Of a DNA stretch of 64,000 nucleotides, positions 34,530 through 45,949 are shown piece after piece (positions within the stretch are counted from its first letter, which is position 1; the number at the start of each line of letters is the position of its first letter). Origin of the DNA: Riptortus pedestris. Lineage: Eukaryota; Arthropoda; Insecta; Hemiptera; Alydidae. Made by a program: the position numbers and the translations under genes. The notes beneath the pieces were generated by a model that saw nothing but the letters and a program-made list of their open reading frames with translations, had not been told where the DNA came from and did not search any database. The stretch is taken from positions 99,299,501 through 99,363,500 of the forward strand of contig CM032233.1 of NCBI GenBank assembly GCA_019009955.1, written 5' to 3'.

Positions 34530-34910
34530 GAATCATATGTGTTGATCTAGGGGTGTGAAACATGGCCAGTAAACAAAACCGCAATTAGAGAGTTCTGGTA
34601 AAGGGAATGGTCAGATCAGTAAAAGAGACAAAATGTCCAGGAAGTGGATTAGAGAAAAAAATAAATTCCCTGCCATAGCGTGGATCACCAACAATAGAAA
34701 ATGAACATTGGCAGGACACCTGATGAGACAGGATAAAGATAAATGGTCTAAAAATCTTATCAACTGGTAGCCTCGGAACTACAAGAGGAAGACCACCTAC
34801 TCCATGGGACTAGGAGATGACATACATGGCAAACAGTTGCTGGACAAAGAAGAGAAGGGAAGAGACTTGGAGAAGCACACTACTTGGCCAAGATTAAACC
34901 TCAAATAAAT
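34530..34910 (+). pseudogene. Non-LTR retrotransposon (endonuclease-RT type) C-terminal relic
   Basis: Translating in shifting frames gives 'GCETWPVNK', 'RDKMSRKWIREK', 'LAGHLMRQDKDKWSKNLINW', 'PRNYKR' and 'QTVAGQRREGKRLGEAHY'. These correspond in order to the 'YG-ETW', 'R-WI', 'W-GHL-R-D-RW', 'P-R--GRPP-RW-DD' and 'W---A--R--W' blocks at the end of many arthropod RTE/Jockey-like ORF2 proteins. Stops and frameshifts are present (for example before 'TLAGHL' and in 'INW*PRN'). Its role would have been reverse transcription of the element. The catalytic part is missing. Confidence 0.75.
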
Positions 34911-35679
34911 TAACGTAACTTCACACACGAAAATCATAAAGAACTCAAAAGAACTAAAATTTGAAGTCCTATTTGTACTAGAAGTATTGAAATGAAAAAA
35001 TGTACTGTATCTTCACGATCTGTAATACTTGTGTACAATTACAATACTAGTTGTATGTACAATTAAAGGTTTTATTTATTTATCACGTGTACAAAAAATA
35101 AAAAAAATTAAATTATTAATTAACATCCACATTTTTGCAACTAAAGATAATTGGGACGGACAATCTACAGGTGACCACCCTTTTCTAGCCAGGGTGGGAC
35201 TAAGGAATTAGGTAAAAGGTTTATTTAACGAATTCAGTCCCTAAATAAATTTCTATTGCCCAGGGGATTCCTAAAACTTAAAAAAACAACGTTTTAGCGA
35301 ATGAAAAACAGAAACAACTACCCGGTTATGTTTATAAACGTTGGAGGATAGCTCAGAGAGAAGGACAATGGTTTTTATTTCAAATATTATTTTGAGCATG
35401 AATTGCAATGTTAACTGATTAAATAACTTCTGGTTTAAATGTTAACTGTAACTCCACTTTAAGCCAGTGACGCCAAACAATTGAAGCACATGATTTACCA
35501 AGGAAAAATATGATCTGGAGCAAGACAGCTGTGTCGGCGGAGTATTCAAGATCGAATTACAGCAGTTCCAATAGGACCTTGGATAAATTGGCAAAATGAG
35601 GAGGGGGAAGGGGAGCCGCAGGTAGAAGGGTCCTCAGTCCATAATCTAAGCCTTCTTACTCACTATTCTTTTCAAAGAT
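34911..35679. other. No gene recognised
   Basis: This unique stretch follows the retrotransposon relic. Part of it may be its 3' untranslated region. A 60-codon frame at 35029-35211 has no recognised family. Confidence 0.4.
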
Positions 35680-35795
35680 TTTAGCAGTTTTCCCATAGGG
35701 AAAATCAGCTATTGACGTTGTACTCATGATGGGATTTTCGAAATATTTCTTCAAATGTCCATTGATAATGTGTAATGAAAATGAGGTCCGTTCAA

Positions 35796-35892
<97 letters not shown>

Positions 35893-36310
35893 TACACACA
35901 CATTTAGTTTGATCGTTACCAAAATCGATATTTAACCGTTTTATGTAAAAATGAAGATCTAGTTCGTTAACGGCTAAATCGGACCAGTGGGAGGGAGGGG
36001 TTTAGATGTGGAGAGAATTTCGAAAATTCCAATTATCCGTTGTTATGCTTCGAATCGAAAAATTGTATATAATCAATCTTATTACAAATGTAATCTTCTA
36101 TAAATGTTGTTATACTTTTTTTTTTTTTTTAATATCTTGATTATTAACCAAGATATTTGCATTCTTTATTTTTCAGCCTTCAGTAAACCCCCACTACTAC
36201 TCATTTCATATTAACAATAAGCTGTTATATTATGAAGCTCTTTATTTGAAGCCTAAATACCAAATATTCTTCTCATTGAACTTTTACGTTTTGAAATAAA
36301 GGAATTTATT
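35680..36310 (-). repeat. X element with (TC)n-(TA)n array
   Basis: It starts TTTTAGCAGTTTTCCCATAGG and ends in the 'TTTTACGTTTTGAAATAAAGG' module without the terminal block. At the usual array position it has (TC)n at 35798-35829, then (TA)n to about 35886, then ACACAC. Frames read here as repeats of Arg-Glu, Ser-Leu and Tyr-Ile are microsatellite artefacts. Confidence 0.85.
35798..35900. repeat. Compound microsatellite (TC)n-(TA)n-(CA)n
   Basis: Three dinucleotide types in a row inside one X copy. Confidence 0.95.
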
Positions 36311-36769
36311 CATACTATGGAAACATGCTTAGACTAAATCGTTTTTTTTTTTTTTATTTTTTATTATTTTTTTTTTATATCTGGTAATACCTAGGATATT
36401 CATCAATGTTTTGAATTCAAAGTAAACCCACACACCAGTTAGTAAGATATAGAATACTGTATATTGACTATATTATACATATTAAGAATTAGAGCATATT
36501 AAGACTTTCTCATAAAGTCCAAGGTCATTATTTTCGGCACCAAAAGACGGAGACGGGAGTAAAAATTTCGAAAATGATAAATCGAAAGATCGTTTTAGTC
36601 CTGAAAAATATTTTTTACTTTAATATTTTAGTGAGAGGGATTTGAAAATTCTAAATCTCCGCATGCTTGGTGAGCTGATATCACTAGTGTGTTTATTTAT
36701 CAGAAGAATAATCAAATTATGTAGACAGAAAAAGTGTAATAACCAGTAATAACACATAAAAAGTGTAAT
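36311..36769. other. T-rich spacer, no gene recognised
   Basis: It has long T runs near 36342-36376. A decayed X trace ('GGAAACATGCTTAGACTAAATCG') is possible at the left. The right part leads into the retrotransposon relic. Confidence 0.4.
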
Positions 36770-37198
36770 ATAACGACAATAACATCAATAAAAGGATACT
36801 CGGGAAATTTAGGATATGATACAGCAGACCAACTTGCAAATACAGCTTCAAGAGACGAATCAATACCTATTACATACTCTAAACTGACTAAACAGACTAT
36901 TAAAACTCTTTTGACACACGAATCTTATAACAAATGGGACCAAAGATGGACAAACACTCCTAAACGACAATTATATAAGTACATACCAACTATATACCAG
37001 AGACAAAAAATAACACTTAGCAATTCAAAACAAGTACAATTTATATCAGTACATAGACCTACAAAAAGCTGCTTGTGCAAATTCAATCTAAGAATCACAT
37101 GCAAATGTGACAATGCGACTGAACAGACATATGACCACCGAAACTTTTACTCACATACAATAAGACTGCATTCATACAAGAACTGGACACCACTTTAG
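36770..37198 (+). pseudogene. Non-LTR retrotransposon RNase H domain relic
   Basis: The open frame (in frame from 36743) reads 'SIKGYSGNLGYDTADQLANTA'. This corresponds to the RNase H C-terminal motif normally written W-GH-G--GNE-AD--A, with His replaced by Tyr and the final catalytic Asp kept (DTAD). It continues with 'KWDQRW' and a Cys/His-poor tail, as in I/R1/TRAS-like elements whose ORF2 ends with RNase H. The reverse-transcriptase part is absent. The TAG stop at 37196-37198 lies inside the TTTAGCAG start of the next X copy, so the present end was created by that junction. Confidence 0.65.
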
Positions 37199-37786
37199 CA
37201 GGTTTCCCTTAAGGGAAATCAACTATTGAGGTTGTACTCATGACGCGATTCTTTTTAAATGTTCTCAAATATTCGTCAATCCTACCTAGGAGATGACGAA
37301 AATGAGGTCCGTTCAAAATTATATATATACATATATTGTCTGTTACCGCTCTAGCAGTCGCAAGTTTTGTTTAATCGTTACAAAACTCGATATATAAGTG
37401 TTTTACTTGAAAAGAAAGATCAAGTTCGTTAACGGCTGAAATCGGACTATGGAAGGGACTTGGGGTTTGGGGTTTAGAGGAGGGATTTCGTAATATCTTC
37501 GTTATTATACGTCGGACCAAAAAAGTGTATATAACCAATGATATTGCAAATTTAATTTCCTATGAGTGTTGTTAAATGCATATTTTCTCCGTCTAGGATG
37601 TTAACGGAGATATATGAATTTTTTCCAGCCTTCAGTACTCCTACTCAAGTCATATTTGCAATAAGCTGTTATTATATTATGGAGTGCTTTCTATGGGCCG
37701 CTTTCTCATTGAACCTTTACGTTTTGAGATAAAGGCAAACGAACGTGGGAAATCTGCTTAGATAACGCAGCCCTTGTGTGACGGAC
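37193..37786 (-). repeat. X element, first of a tandem pair
   Basis: It starts CTTTAGCAGGTTTCCCTTAAGG and ends 'CCCTTGTGTGACGGAC'. The array is small ('ATATATATACATATAT'). The 5' module is the 'CCTTTACGTTTTGAGATAAAGG' type. The next copy follows with no spacer. Confidence 0.85.
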
Positions 37787-37924
37787 GTTTTTAGCAGATT
37801 TCCCTTAAGGGAAATCAGCTATTGAGGTAGTGCTCATGACGGATTTTCGAAAAATTTCTTCAAATGTCCATCGATCCTACCCAGGAGATGACGAAAATGA
37901 GGTCCGTTCAAAACTATATATGTG

Positions 37925-37966
<42 letters not shown>

Positions 37967-38394
37967 CATATTTGTCTGTTAACACTCGCGGTCGCAATTT
38001 TTATTTAATCGTCACCAAACTCGGTATTTAATCGTTTTATGTAAAAAGAAAGATCATGTTCGTTAACGGCTGAAATCGGACCAGTGGGAGGGGGGGATTT
38101 TCAAAAATTCTAAATATCTCCGTTATTATGCATTGGATCGAAACATTGTATATAACCAATCTTATTGCAAATTAAATTTACTATAAATATTGTTATATAC
38201 ATTTATTCTCTATCTTGAATATTAACCGAGATATTCGCATTTTTATTAAACGTAACGGACGAGCTATGGTCGCGTCTGCCGAAAGCTAGTTCGGCCGTTT
38301 CCGTAACTCTTCGGCACTCGTATGGAGATTTCTCTATAGTATAACTTTACGTGGGAAATATGCTTAGTTTACGCAGCCCCTGCGTGACGGACTT
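37787..38394 (-). repeat. X element, complete, second of a tandem pair
   Basis: It starts GTTTTTAGCAGATTTCCCTT right after GACGGAC of the previous copy. (TA)n lies at 37931-37970 and the G run near 38088-38095. The 5' module is the 'AAAGCTAGTTCGGCCGTTTCC' type, and it ends 'CCCTGCGTGACGGAC'. Its module differs from that of its neighbour, as in the pair at 28071-29665. Confidence 0.9.
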
Positions 38395-38857
38395 TTTTTT
38401 TTATTTCTATTGTTTTTATAATATTTATAATTATTGTATACGAACTATTATTTTATATTTAATCAAATGTTTGTGGTTTCCTCAGGATGGAGCACACAGA
38501 ACATAAATAAACTCCCTCGTTGGAGGGATACTCTGCGTGGAAAACTGGATCACTAATTTGTTATACCAGCAATTTGTGAAATTCGCTTAGTATACGCATC
38601 CCCCGCGCGACGGACTTATTGTGACTTCCAGCGTGTAACTTGTCTCCCATTAAGAGCCCCCTCCCCCGGCAGGATAGAAGTGAGGCAGGCCCACCCTCGG
38701 AACTGGGATCGATTCGATGCTGCGGAATGCACGCACTCATCCGCTCCCCACAGCTACTTCTCGACACATTCTAGCCAGCCTGTCTTCAAGCCCCCACCCC
38801 CGCTAAAAGCTGTCAAAAACCACGCATTTCGAATTAGCCGATTTTCCTTAAGGGAAA
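38395..38857. other. GC-richer unique segment, no gene recognised
   Basis: A decayed X end ('TTTGTGAAATTCGCTTAGTATACGC', CGCGCGACGGAC) occurs at about 38571-38607. A C-rich patch at 38650-38810 has overlapping open frames on both strands and no family match. The hairpin remnant 'GATTTTCCTTAAGGGAAA' sits at the right border next to the following X copy. Confidence 0.5.
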
Positions 38858-39675
38858 AGTCCGTCACGCAGGAGCTGCGTAAACTAAGCAGATTTCCCAT
38901 GTGGGGTTATTAGCATACTGGTAACACAATACCACCGTGAGTAAATACAAACGGTTTGGAGAAATCTTTCAGTTAATTTTAATAAATTCCCAACGGAAAC
39001 TGATTCTGAATTGTAGGAATAATTTATATTTTAATAACTCAAATTTTAGTAGTCCAAGAACTAAAGAAGGGGGGGGGCGCGTATGAACAGAACGTATTTG
39101 CATAAATCTCACAAAGTAAAAGCTGAAACGACAGGTAAGGTTAGAAGAAGCTTCCATCAAAGCCGAACAGTTACGGAAACGGCCGATCTAATCCGAACAA
39201 TACCCGACCACATGTCCCACACACTTAATAAAAATCCAAATATCTCGGTTAATATTCACGATAGAGAATAAATGTATAGAAGACAATTTATAGTAAATTT
39301 AATTTGCACTAGGTTCTATACAATATTTGGATCTGACGTATAGTAACGGAGATACGTATTCCGAATTTTTGAAAATCCGTCCCTCTACACCCCCCTCCCA
39401 CTGGTCCGATTTCAGCCATTAACGAACTTGATCATTTTGCATAAAACGTTTCAATATCGAGTTTGGTAACGATCAAACAAAAATTGTGACCGCTAGAGTT
39501 TAACAGACAAATATTATATCTTAATATATATATATATATATATATATAATTTTGAACGGATCCCATTTTTGTCATCTCCTGGGTCGGGTCGATGGACATT
39601 TGAAGAGGTTTTTCGAAAATCGCGTCATGAGTACGACCTCAATAGCTGATTTCCCTTAAGGCAAATCTGCCAAAA
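38858..39675 (+). repeat. X element, complete, 'GGTAACACAAT' subtype
   Basis: It starts AGTCCGTCACGCAGGAGCTG. The module has 'ACTGGTAACACAATACCACC', 'GTAGTCCAAGAACTAAAG' and a G run. (TA)n lies at 39525-39548, and the hairpin end is 'TTAAGGCAAATCTGCCAAAA'. Confidence 0.9.
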
Positions 39676-39711
39676 GGGAAGGTTTACTGAAGGTTGAAAA
39701 TTAAAAAATGT

Positions 39712-40186
39712 GCGTCTCGTAGGTGCAGAGTCACCTATGCAGATTTCCCACGTAGACCACTTATTTGCATTTATCTTAAGAAGTAAAAGTTTGATGAGAA
39801 CAATATTTGGTATTTAATGTTCATATAAAGTGTTTCATTATATAACAGTGCACGGGAGTGTACATGAGTAGGAATGAGGGTTTACTGAAGACTTAAAACT
39901 AAAAAATGCAAATATCTCAGTTAATATTCATGATAGAGAATAAATCTATATGCAACATTTATAGAACATTAGATTTGCAATAAGACAGATTCTATACAAT
40001 TTTTCGGTCCGACTCATAATAACAGAGATGTTTCGAGTTTCTCCCCCGTTAAAGCCACCCCCCTCCCACCTCCTGGTCCGATTTCAGCCGTTTACGAATG
40101 TGATCTCTCTTTTTACATAAAACAATTATATATAAAGTTTGCTAACGATAAGACAAAAAATACGACCGCTAGAGCGGTAACAGACA

Positions 40187-40271
<85 letters not shown>

Positions 40272-40393
40272 GAACGGACCTCATTTTCGTCATCTACTAG
40301 GTAGGATCGAAGAACGTTTCAAGAAATGTTTCGGAAATCCCGTCATGAGTTCAACCTCAATAGCTGATTTCCCTTAAAGGAAATCTATTAAAA
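39712..40393 (+). repeat. X element with (CA)n-(TA)n array
   Basis: The 5' edge is degraded ('GTGCAGAGTCACCTATGCAG'). The module is 'CCACTTATTTGCATTTATC' / 'AAAGTGTTTCATTATATAAC'. The array is (CA)n then (TA)n at 40186-40265. The hairpin end is 'CCCTTAAAGGAAATCTATTAAAA'. Confidence 0.85.
40186..40265. repeat. Compound microsatellite (CA)n-(TA)n
   Basis: It occupies the X array position. (CA)n follows the 'GACAGACA' border directly. Confidence 0.95.
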
Positions 40394-40569
40394 TGCAAAT
40401 AACCCTTTTCATATTCAAGAAGGAGAGAAAACGAATAGAAATATATAGAAAAAATAAATTTTCAACAAGATTGCTAATATACAATTTTTTGATCTTACTC
40501 ATAATAATAGAGATATTTTGATTATTCTCGATTCCACCCTCCCCCTTCTGATTTCAGCCATACTATTTT
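40394..40569 (+). repeat. X element, 5'-side fragment (split by Y3)
   Basis: A short interior piece ('CTTACTCATAATAATAGAGA', C-rich tract, 'GATTTCAGCCATAC') leads into TA sequence and Y3. The 3' side resumes at 41281. Confidence 0.65.
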
Positions 40570-40590
40570 ATATATATATATATATATATA
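40570..40590. repeat. (TA)n beside Y3
   Basis: A short TA array directly before the TTAGCTCAGATACCCGG end of Y3. Confidence 0.85.
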
Positions 40591-41226
40591 TTAGCTCAGA
40601 TACCCGGCTTCGCTCGGGAATTCAGTTGAGGCTGAATGGTGATGGTATTTTTTTGGCAAGGCTTTACTTTGCACAATATTTTGACATTTACCCGTCCCAG
40701 AGTTAAGGGTTAATGCCCGCCGTTTCTGTGGATTTGTTAATAATAAAATGTCCTCCATATTGTCATATTTCCCGTTTTCTGTGCATTATGCATAGATTTG
40801 AATTATTAAGGACAAAATATTAACATACATTTGAATTAATTTTTCCAGGTGAGGTACCTGGTAGTTCATATTGAAAAGAATAAAAATAATAAAACTCTAA
40901 ATAATATAATAAATAACTTTTGTTATGTGCATATTTGCCGAAAAAACAATATGAAACGAAATATCGCTATTTTTAATTTCAGTCCTCCCTTTCCCCCACT
41001 CTTGTTTGTCTCAGAGAATATTAATATAGCCTAAAGTCCAAGTTGGGCTAGTAGTAATATACATACCAAGTTTCATAAAATTCGGTTCAGCCGTTTATGC
41101 GTGAAAAGGTAACAAACAAACAGACACGAAAGAAACAAAAGGCAGTTATGGTGTCTATGACATGTGAAACGAAAAGTTATCGTGAAATTTCGCGAAAAAA
41201 AATCAATGTACATACAGAGGTTACAA

Positions 41227-41231
<5 letters not shown>
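40591..41231 (-). mobile_element. Y element (Helitron-type), copy Y3, short
   Basis: On the minus strand it ends CCCG-AGCG-AAG-CCGGG-type hairpin plus TATCTGAGCTAA (here CTAA instead of CTAG). It holds one internal unit only, plus 'GGTTCAGCCGTTTATGCGTG' and 'GACAGAGG'-like border (CATACAGAGGTTACAAATTTA). It lies between X halves, so it is inserted in an X array. Confidence 0.75.

Positions 41232-41278
<47 letters not shown>
41232..41278. repeat. (TA)n beside Y3
   Basis: A TA array between Y3 and the X 3' side. Frames reading Tyr-Ile repeats here are artefacts. Confidence 0.95.
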
Positions 41279-41280
41279 GC

Positions 41281-41402
41281 GTAGTTTCGAATAGACGTCA
41301 TTTCCGTCATGTAAGTAGGATCGATGGACATTTGAAGACATTTTTCGAAATTGCGTCATGAGAACAACCACAATAGCTGATTTCCTCCAAGGGAAATCGT
41401 TT
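41281..41402 (+). repeat. X element, 3' side (split by Y3)
   Basis: 'GTTTCGAATAGACGTCATTTCC', 'AGTAGGATCGATGGACATTTG', and the hairpin end 'GATTTCCTCCAAGGGAAATC' with a degraded tail. Confidence 0.8.
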
Positions 41403-42280
41403 AAGAAATATACTGGTACTCGTTAATTCAGGTCAATTGCAATTGAAAGTAATTCTGAGTGTCCAAGATTAATTTATAAAATAAACTTTTGCACCAGTAA
41501 AGGTATATTCTCGGTCGGTGAGCAGGTACTTCCTGGATAGTTGGTTTACGGCTGGGAATGCTAACACATTTGCTTCACATTGCGTATGTTGGGTATGCCC
41601 ATTATTTAGCGGCTTAAGAAGTTTATTCACATCCAAATCCAGGGCTAACTAGAAAGATTCAAATCCGGGGAAAAGGATATTGTATTAGTGCCTGATCACT
41701 GAGAATAGAAAGGATATGCCTACTAATTAATTTCATCTGAAAATACAGCCCTTGATACAAAAATGTTTTCCTTCGGAAGGAGATTACAACGAAAACACAC
41801 GCGGAAACGGTGGTCGGCTATATTCGAAAGGAAAACACATCACGGCCCTTTTATTCTCAAAACCGAGTTAGAATATAAACCGGTGGTTTACTTATACTTG
41901 TACTACGAAGGATATATAACTCTTTGATTTGTGGTAATTATTTCCTTGTTAACCCTTGTCTAGGAATCATAACTCACGGGTATTTTACAAGAAAAAATAT
42001 TCTTCTTTCACAATTATAATTGATTTTAATAACAACTGCACTCATCCCAAATCTACCGGAGGTCCCCCTTTGAATTTTATTTTAAGGCGATTTAGATAAT
42101 CAATTTTTAACAAATACTTCGAATAACTGAACAAATTTAAATTTGTCCACATTGCAGCTTGTACGATTTTGATAAGTAACTATGGTCTTACTTTTATTAC
42201 CAACACATTTCAAATATAAATTATCTTCCTTCTCTAGTATAGTGTACTACAGGAACCACAGATTCGAGTGTGCTAAAAAA
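41403..42280. other. Unique sequence, no gene recognised
   Basis: One of the longer stretches free of X and Y. No open frame of note, no recognisable exon and no RNA gene fold that I could support. Confidence 0.45.
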
Positions 42281-42889
42281 AGTCCGTCACGCAGGGGCTG
42301 CGTAAACTAAGCAGATTTCCCACCTGAAGTTTTACAATAGAGAAATTGCCTAATAACAACAGTAGTATTAAGGAATCTCTAAATCTATTCACGAGGGACG
42401 AACAATTACGGAAACAGCCGCCCTAGCACACGGCGGAAAGTGTCGAACATAGCCGACTCCTGCCGACCACACACACAATACAAATGCAAATATCTCGGTT
42501 AATATTCAAGATACAGAATAAATGTATAGAACATTATTTATAGTAAATTTAATTCGCAATAATATTGGTTCTATACAATTTTTCGATCGACGCAAAATAA
42601 CGAAGATATTTTGAATTTTCAAAAATCCCCCCTCCCGCTGGTGCTATTTCAGCCATTAACGAACTTCCTTCCTTTTTACATAAAACGATTAAATTCAGAG
42701 TTTGGTAACGATCAAACAAAAATTGCGACCGCTAGAGCGTTAACAGACAAATATATATATAATTTTGAACGGACCTCATTTTCGTCATTTCCTGGGTAGG
42801 ATCAATGGACATTTGAAGAAAATTGTTGAAACTCGCGTCATGAGTACGGCCACAGTAGCTGATTTCCCTTAAGGGAAATCTGCTAAAAG
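42281..42889 (+). repeat. X element, complete
   Basis: It starts AGTCCGTCACGCAGGGGCTG, preceded by GTGTGCTAAAAAA, which looks like the tail of another X end. The module has 'GAACAATTACGGAAACAGCC'. The array is short (ATATATATATA). The full hairpin end is at about 42860-42887. Confidence 0.9.
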
Positions 42890-43050
42890 AGCTTTGTAAA
42901 CACTACATTTTGCACACCTTTTCAATGCTATTTTGTCATTGCTTCAATTTGTAATGTTCTCTTATATTTCAAATGAAAAATGTTAGCTAGAAAGTCCAAG
43001 AAGGGTCAAGGTTTGTTTGTTGGGTGGTCAAGTTGTGGCGTCCCCGGCCG

Positions 43051-43177
43051 TTTTTAGCAGATTTCCCTTAGGGGAAATCAGCTATTGAGGTCGTAATCAT
43101 GAGGCGATTTTCGATATTTTTCTTCAAATGTCCATCGATCCAACCCAGGAGATGGTGAAAATGAGGTCCGTTCAAAA

Positions 43178-43232
<55 letters not shown>

Positions 43233-44021
43233 TGCTACCGCTCTAGCGGTCGCCATTATTGTTTAATCGTTACCATACTTGATATTTAGTCGTTTTATGT
43301 AAAATGAAAGATCAAGTTCGTTAACTGCTAAAATCGGACCAATGGGTGGGGGGGGGGTTTAGAGGGGAGGATTTTCGAAAATTCGAAATATCTCCCTTAT
43401 TATTCGTCGGATCGAAAAATTGAATAGGACCAATCTTATTGCAATTAAAATGTACTATAAATATTATCATATACATTTATGCTCTATCTTGAATATTAAC
43501 CGAAATATTTGAATTTTTCAGTTTTCAGCCTTCATCAAACCCCCACTTCTACTGATGTTACATAAGCAATACTCTGTTATATAATAAACCACATTATTCG
43601 AAGCTTAAATACCAAATACCGTTTTCAAGAAACCTTTATTATATGAGATACATGCAAATATGTTATGGTGCCCCCCCCCCGTCTTAAATTCTTGGACTAC
43701 TAAAATTTGATTGATTGGGATAAATATTATTCTGATTCATTATAAATTGCAGTACTAGATATAGAAAATAGTTTTCTATGAAATTAATACGTTATATTCA
43801 GATATATTACAGTAATTGTTTTTCCTGCAGGTGAGAGGTTAGCAGATCTGTTTGTTTACATTTCAGACGATTCCAATTGGGAGGGGAAAGACTTCTTATT
43901 ACCGCTTGTATTAATTCACTTAATATTCACGGTTGTGTTGTGATACCAATATGTAGATTTACCTATTGTTAAACTCCACGAGTGAACGTTTTTTACGCAG
44001 TCCCTGGGTGATGGACTTTTT
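43051..44021 (-). repeat. X element, complete, long subtype
   Basis: This is the best long copy, about 970 bp. It starts TTTTTAGCAGATTTCCCTTAG, with (TA)n at 43182-43228, a G run at 43349-43357, 'CCATCAAACCC' / 'CTTCATCAAACCC' module, and a C run at 43671-43680. The end module has 'GTTTGTTTACATTTCAGACG', and it ends 'CAGTCCCTGGGTGATGGAC'. Confidence 0.9.
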
Positions 44022-44185
44022 TAGTAGCAATACAGGCCCAAGATAGCTTCTACATTCCTGTTGCTATTTACTAGCACTAGGCTCACGATGGTGAGTGGCC
44101 ACCGGGAGGGGGGGACGGATAGAAACCCACCTCGAAGCCCGCAAGAGCAACACAAACACTCCCAGTTATTCCCTTTTCAAACAAA

Positions 44186-44592
44186 ATCCGTCACGGCCTG
44201 CGTTAACTAAGCAGATTTCCCACGAGGGTCATGTATTTGCATTTATCTCAAAAAGTGAAAGTTCAATGAGAACAATACTTGGTATTTAGGCATCAAATAA
44301 AATGCTTCATAATATAACAGCTTATTGTTACTATGACATTTGTAGGAGTGAGGGTTTACTGAAGGCTGAATACTAAAAAAAATCAAATATGCAGGATAAT
44401 AATCAACATATTTATAGAAAATTACATTTGCAAAAAGACTAGATTCTATACAATTTTTCAATGCGACGTATAATAAAGGCGATATTTCGAAATCTCCTCA
44501 CTTCCCACTGTCCGATTAAAGCCATTAACGAATTTGATCTTTATTTTTGCTGAAAACGTTTAAATATCAAGTTAGATAACGATAAGACAAAA
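44186..44592 (+). repeat. X element, 3' part missing, first of a tandem pair
   Basis: It starts AATCCGTCACGGCCTGCG with module 'CATGTATTTGCATTTATCTC' / 'AAAATGCTTCATAATATAAC'. It stops at 'AGATAACGATAAGACAAAA', just before the array position, where the next copy starts. Confidence 0.8.
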
Positions 44593-45056
44593 AAAGTCCG
44601 TCACGGGGGGGCTGCGTTATCTAAGCAGATTTCACGCATTTGCATTTATCTCAAAACATAAATTCAATGAGAACAATATTTGGTATTAAATCTTCAAACA
44701 ATGCGCTTCGTGACATAATAAAATATTGTTAATATGAGATGAGTAGGAGTGGGGCTTTACTCAAGACCGAAAACTAAAAAAATGCAAATATCTCAGTTAA
44801 TAATCAAGATAATGAAAACATGTACAGAACAACATATATAGAAGATTAAATTTGCAATAAGATTAGTTCTTTACAATGTTTCGATCCGATGCATAATAAC
44901 GGAGATATTAAGAATTCTCCCCCTATAAACCCCCCCCCCTTCTCTCTGGTCCGATTTCAGCCGTTAACGAACTTGATCTTTCTTTTTGTATTGAACGATT
45001 TATATCAAGTTTGGAAATGATAAGACAAAAATTGCGACCGCTAGAGTAACAGACAA

Positions 45057-45119
<63 letters not shown>

Positions 45120-45264
45120 CACACACACACACACATATAGTTTTGAACGGACCTCATTTTCGTCATCTCCCGGGTAGGATAGATGGTCATTTGTGAAAAA
45201 TTTTCGAAAATCGCGTCATGAATACGACCTCAATAGTTGAATTCCCTCATGTGAAATCTGCTAT
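44593..45264 (+). repeat. X element, complete, second of a tandem pair
   Basis: It starts AAGTCCGTCACGGGGGGGCTG. The module is the same type as its neighbour. The array at 45058-45139 is (TA)n followed by (CA)n. The hairpin end is degraded (GTTGAATTCCCTCATGTGAAATCTGCTATAA). Confidence 0.85.
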
Positions 45265-45949
45265 AAGCAATGGGAAAACGTGCTGAGAATGAGCGTATTG
45301 GGGCTGATAACTATTTTGTATATCGATAAGGAACACTAACTTGTTTATAATGTGTATTATAAGGGAAAGGGGACGGGGACACACTGGTCGGCAACAAGGT
45401 GAAGTGTAGCTAGCAGGATGCCCTTCCGCTACCCCCTCGACAGCCTCTAGTCTCCCTTTCTCACTACAGGTCCAATATATTTCCACTAACTCTCTATCAT
45501 ATAAAAACAAAACCTTAAATTACATACGCACACGAATATGCCCATTCCAAATTTCACAGATCAAACAATACAAAAAAAAAATATCATTTCTATCAAAATT
45601 GTGATTCCTTTTAATATCTCAAGGACTCATTGAAGTCAATATTTGAGAAAGGAACGAATTTGGTTTGACTACCAACTCTTGGGTTAATTAAGCTAAATGG
45701 GGAATCCCATGGAAGTTATATTTGTTTTTAAACTTAACAAATGAAAACTTCCCAGAAATGAAACAAACCACAAACTGGGAGAAAACATTATGCAAGAAAT
45801 ATTTAAAATGGAAAATATGTCAATCGCAAACAAAAACGACGAATTTATGAGAAATACACTGTTTCTCTTATAATTGAAAATAAGAGTCAAACAGCCTCGG
45901 CATTCTAAATATGTACATATATTTCCGACGACCAAAGATACAATCCAGG
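45265..45949. other. Intron-side unique sequence, no gene recognised
   Basis: It includes a small GC-rich patch at 45360-45475. Minus-strand frames at 45247-45510 and 45693-45974 show no SWIM-type or other known motif. I found no second exon of the ZSWIM-type gene here. Confidence 0.45.

Noticed and set aside
35656..35935. Open frames made of Tyr-Ile, Arg-Glu or Ser-Leu repeats (also at 20424, 41097-41371, 43068, 44923, 57347-57622, 61176, 63326)
   Set aside because: They are translations of dinucleotide microsatellites within X or at Y borders and carry no protein signal.
41655..41690. tRNA-like phrase 'GATTCAAATCCGGGG'
   Set aside because: No cloverleaf could be built around it: acceptor and anticodon arms are missing.
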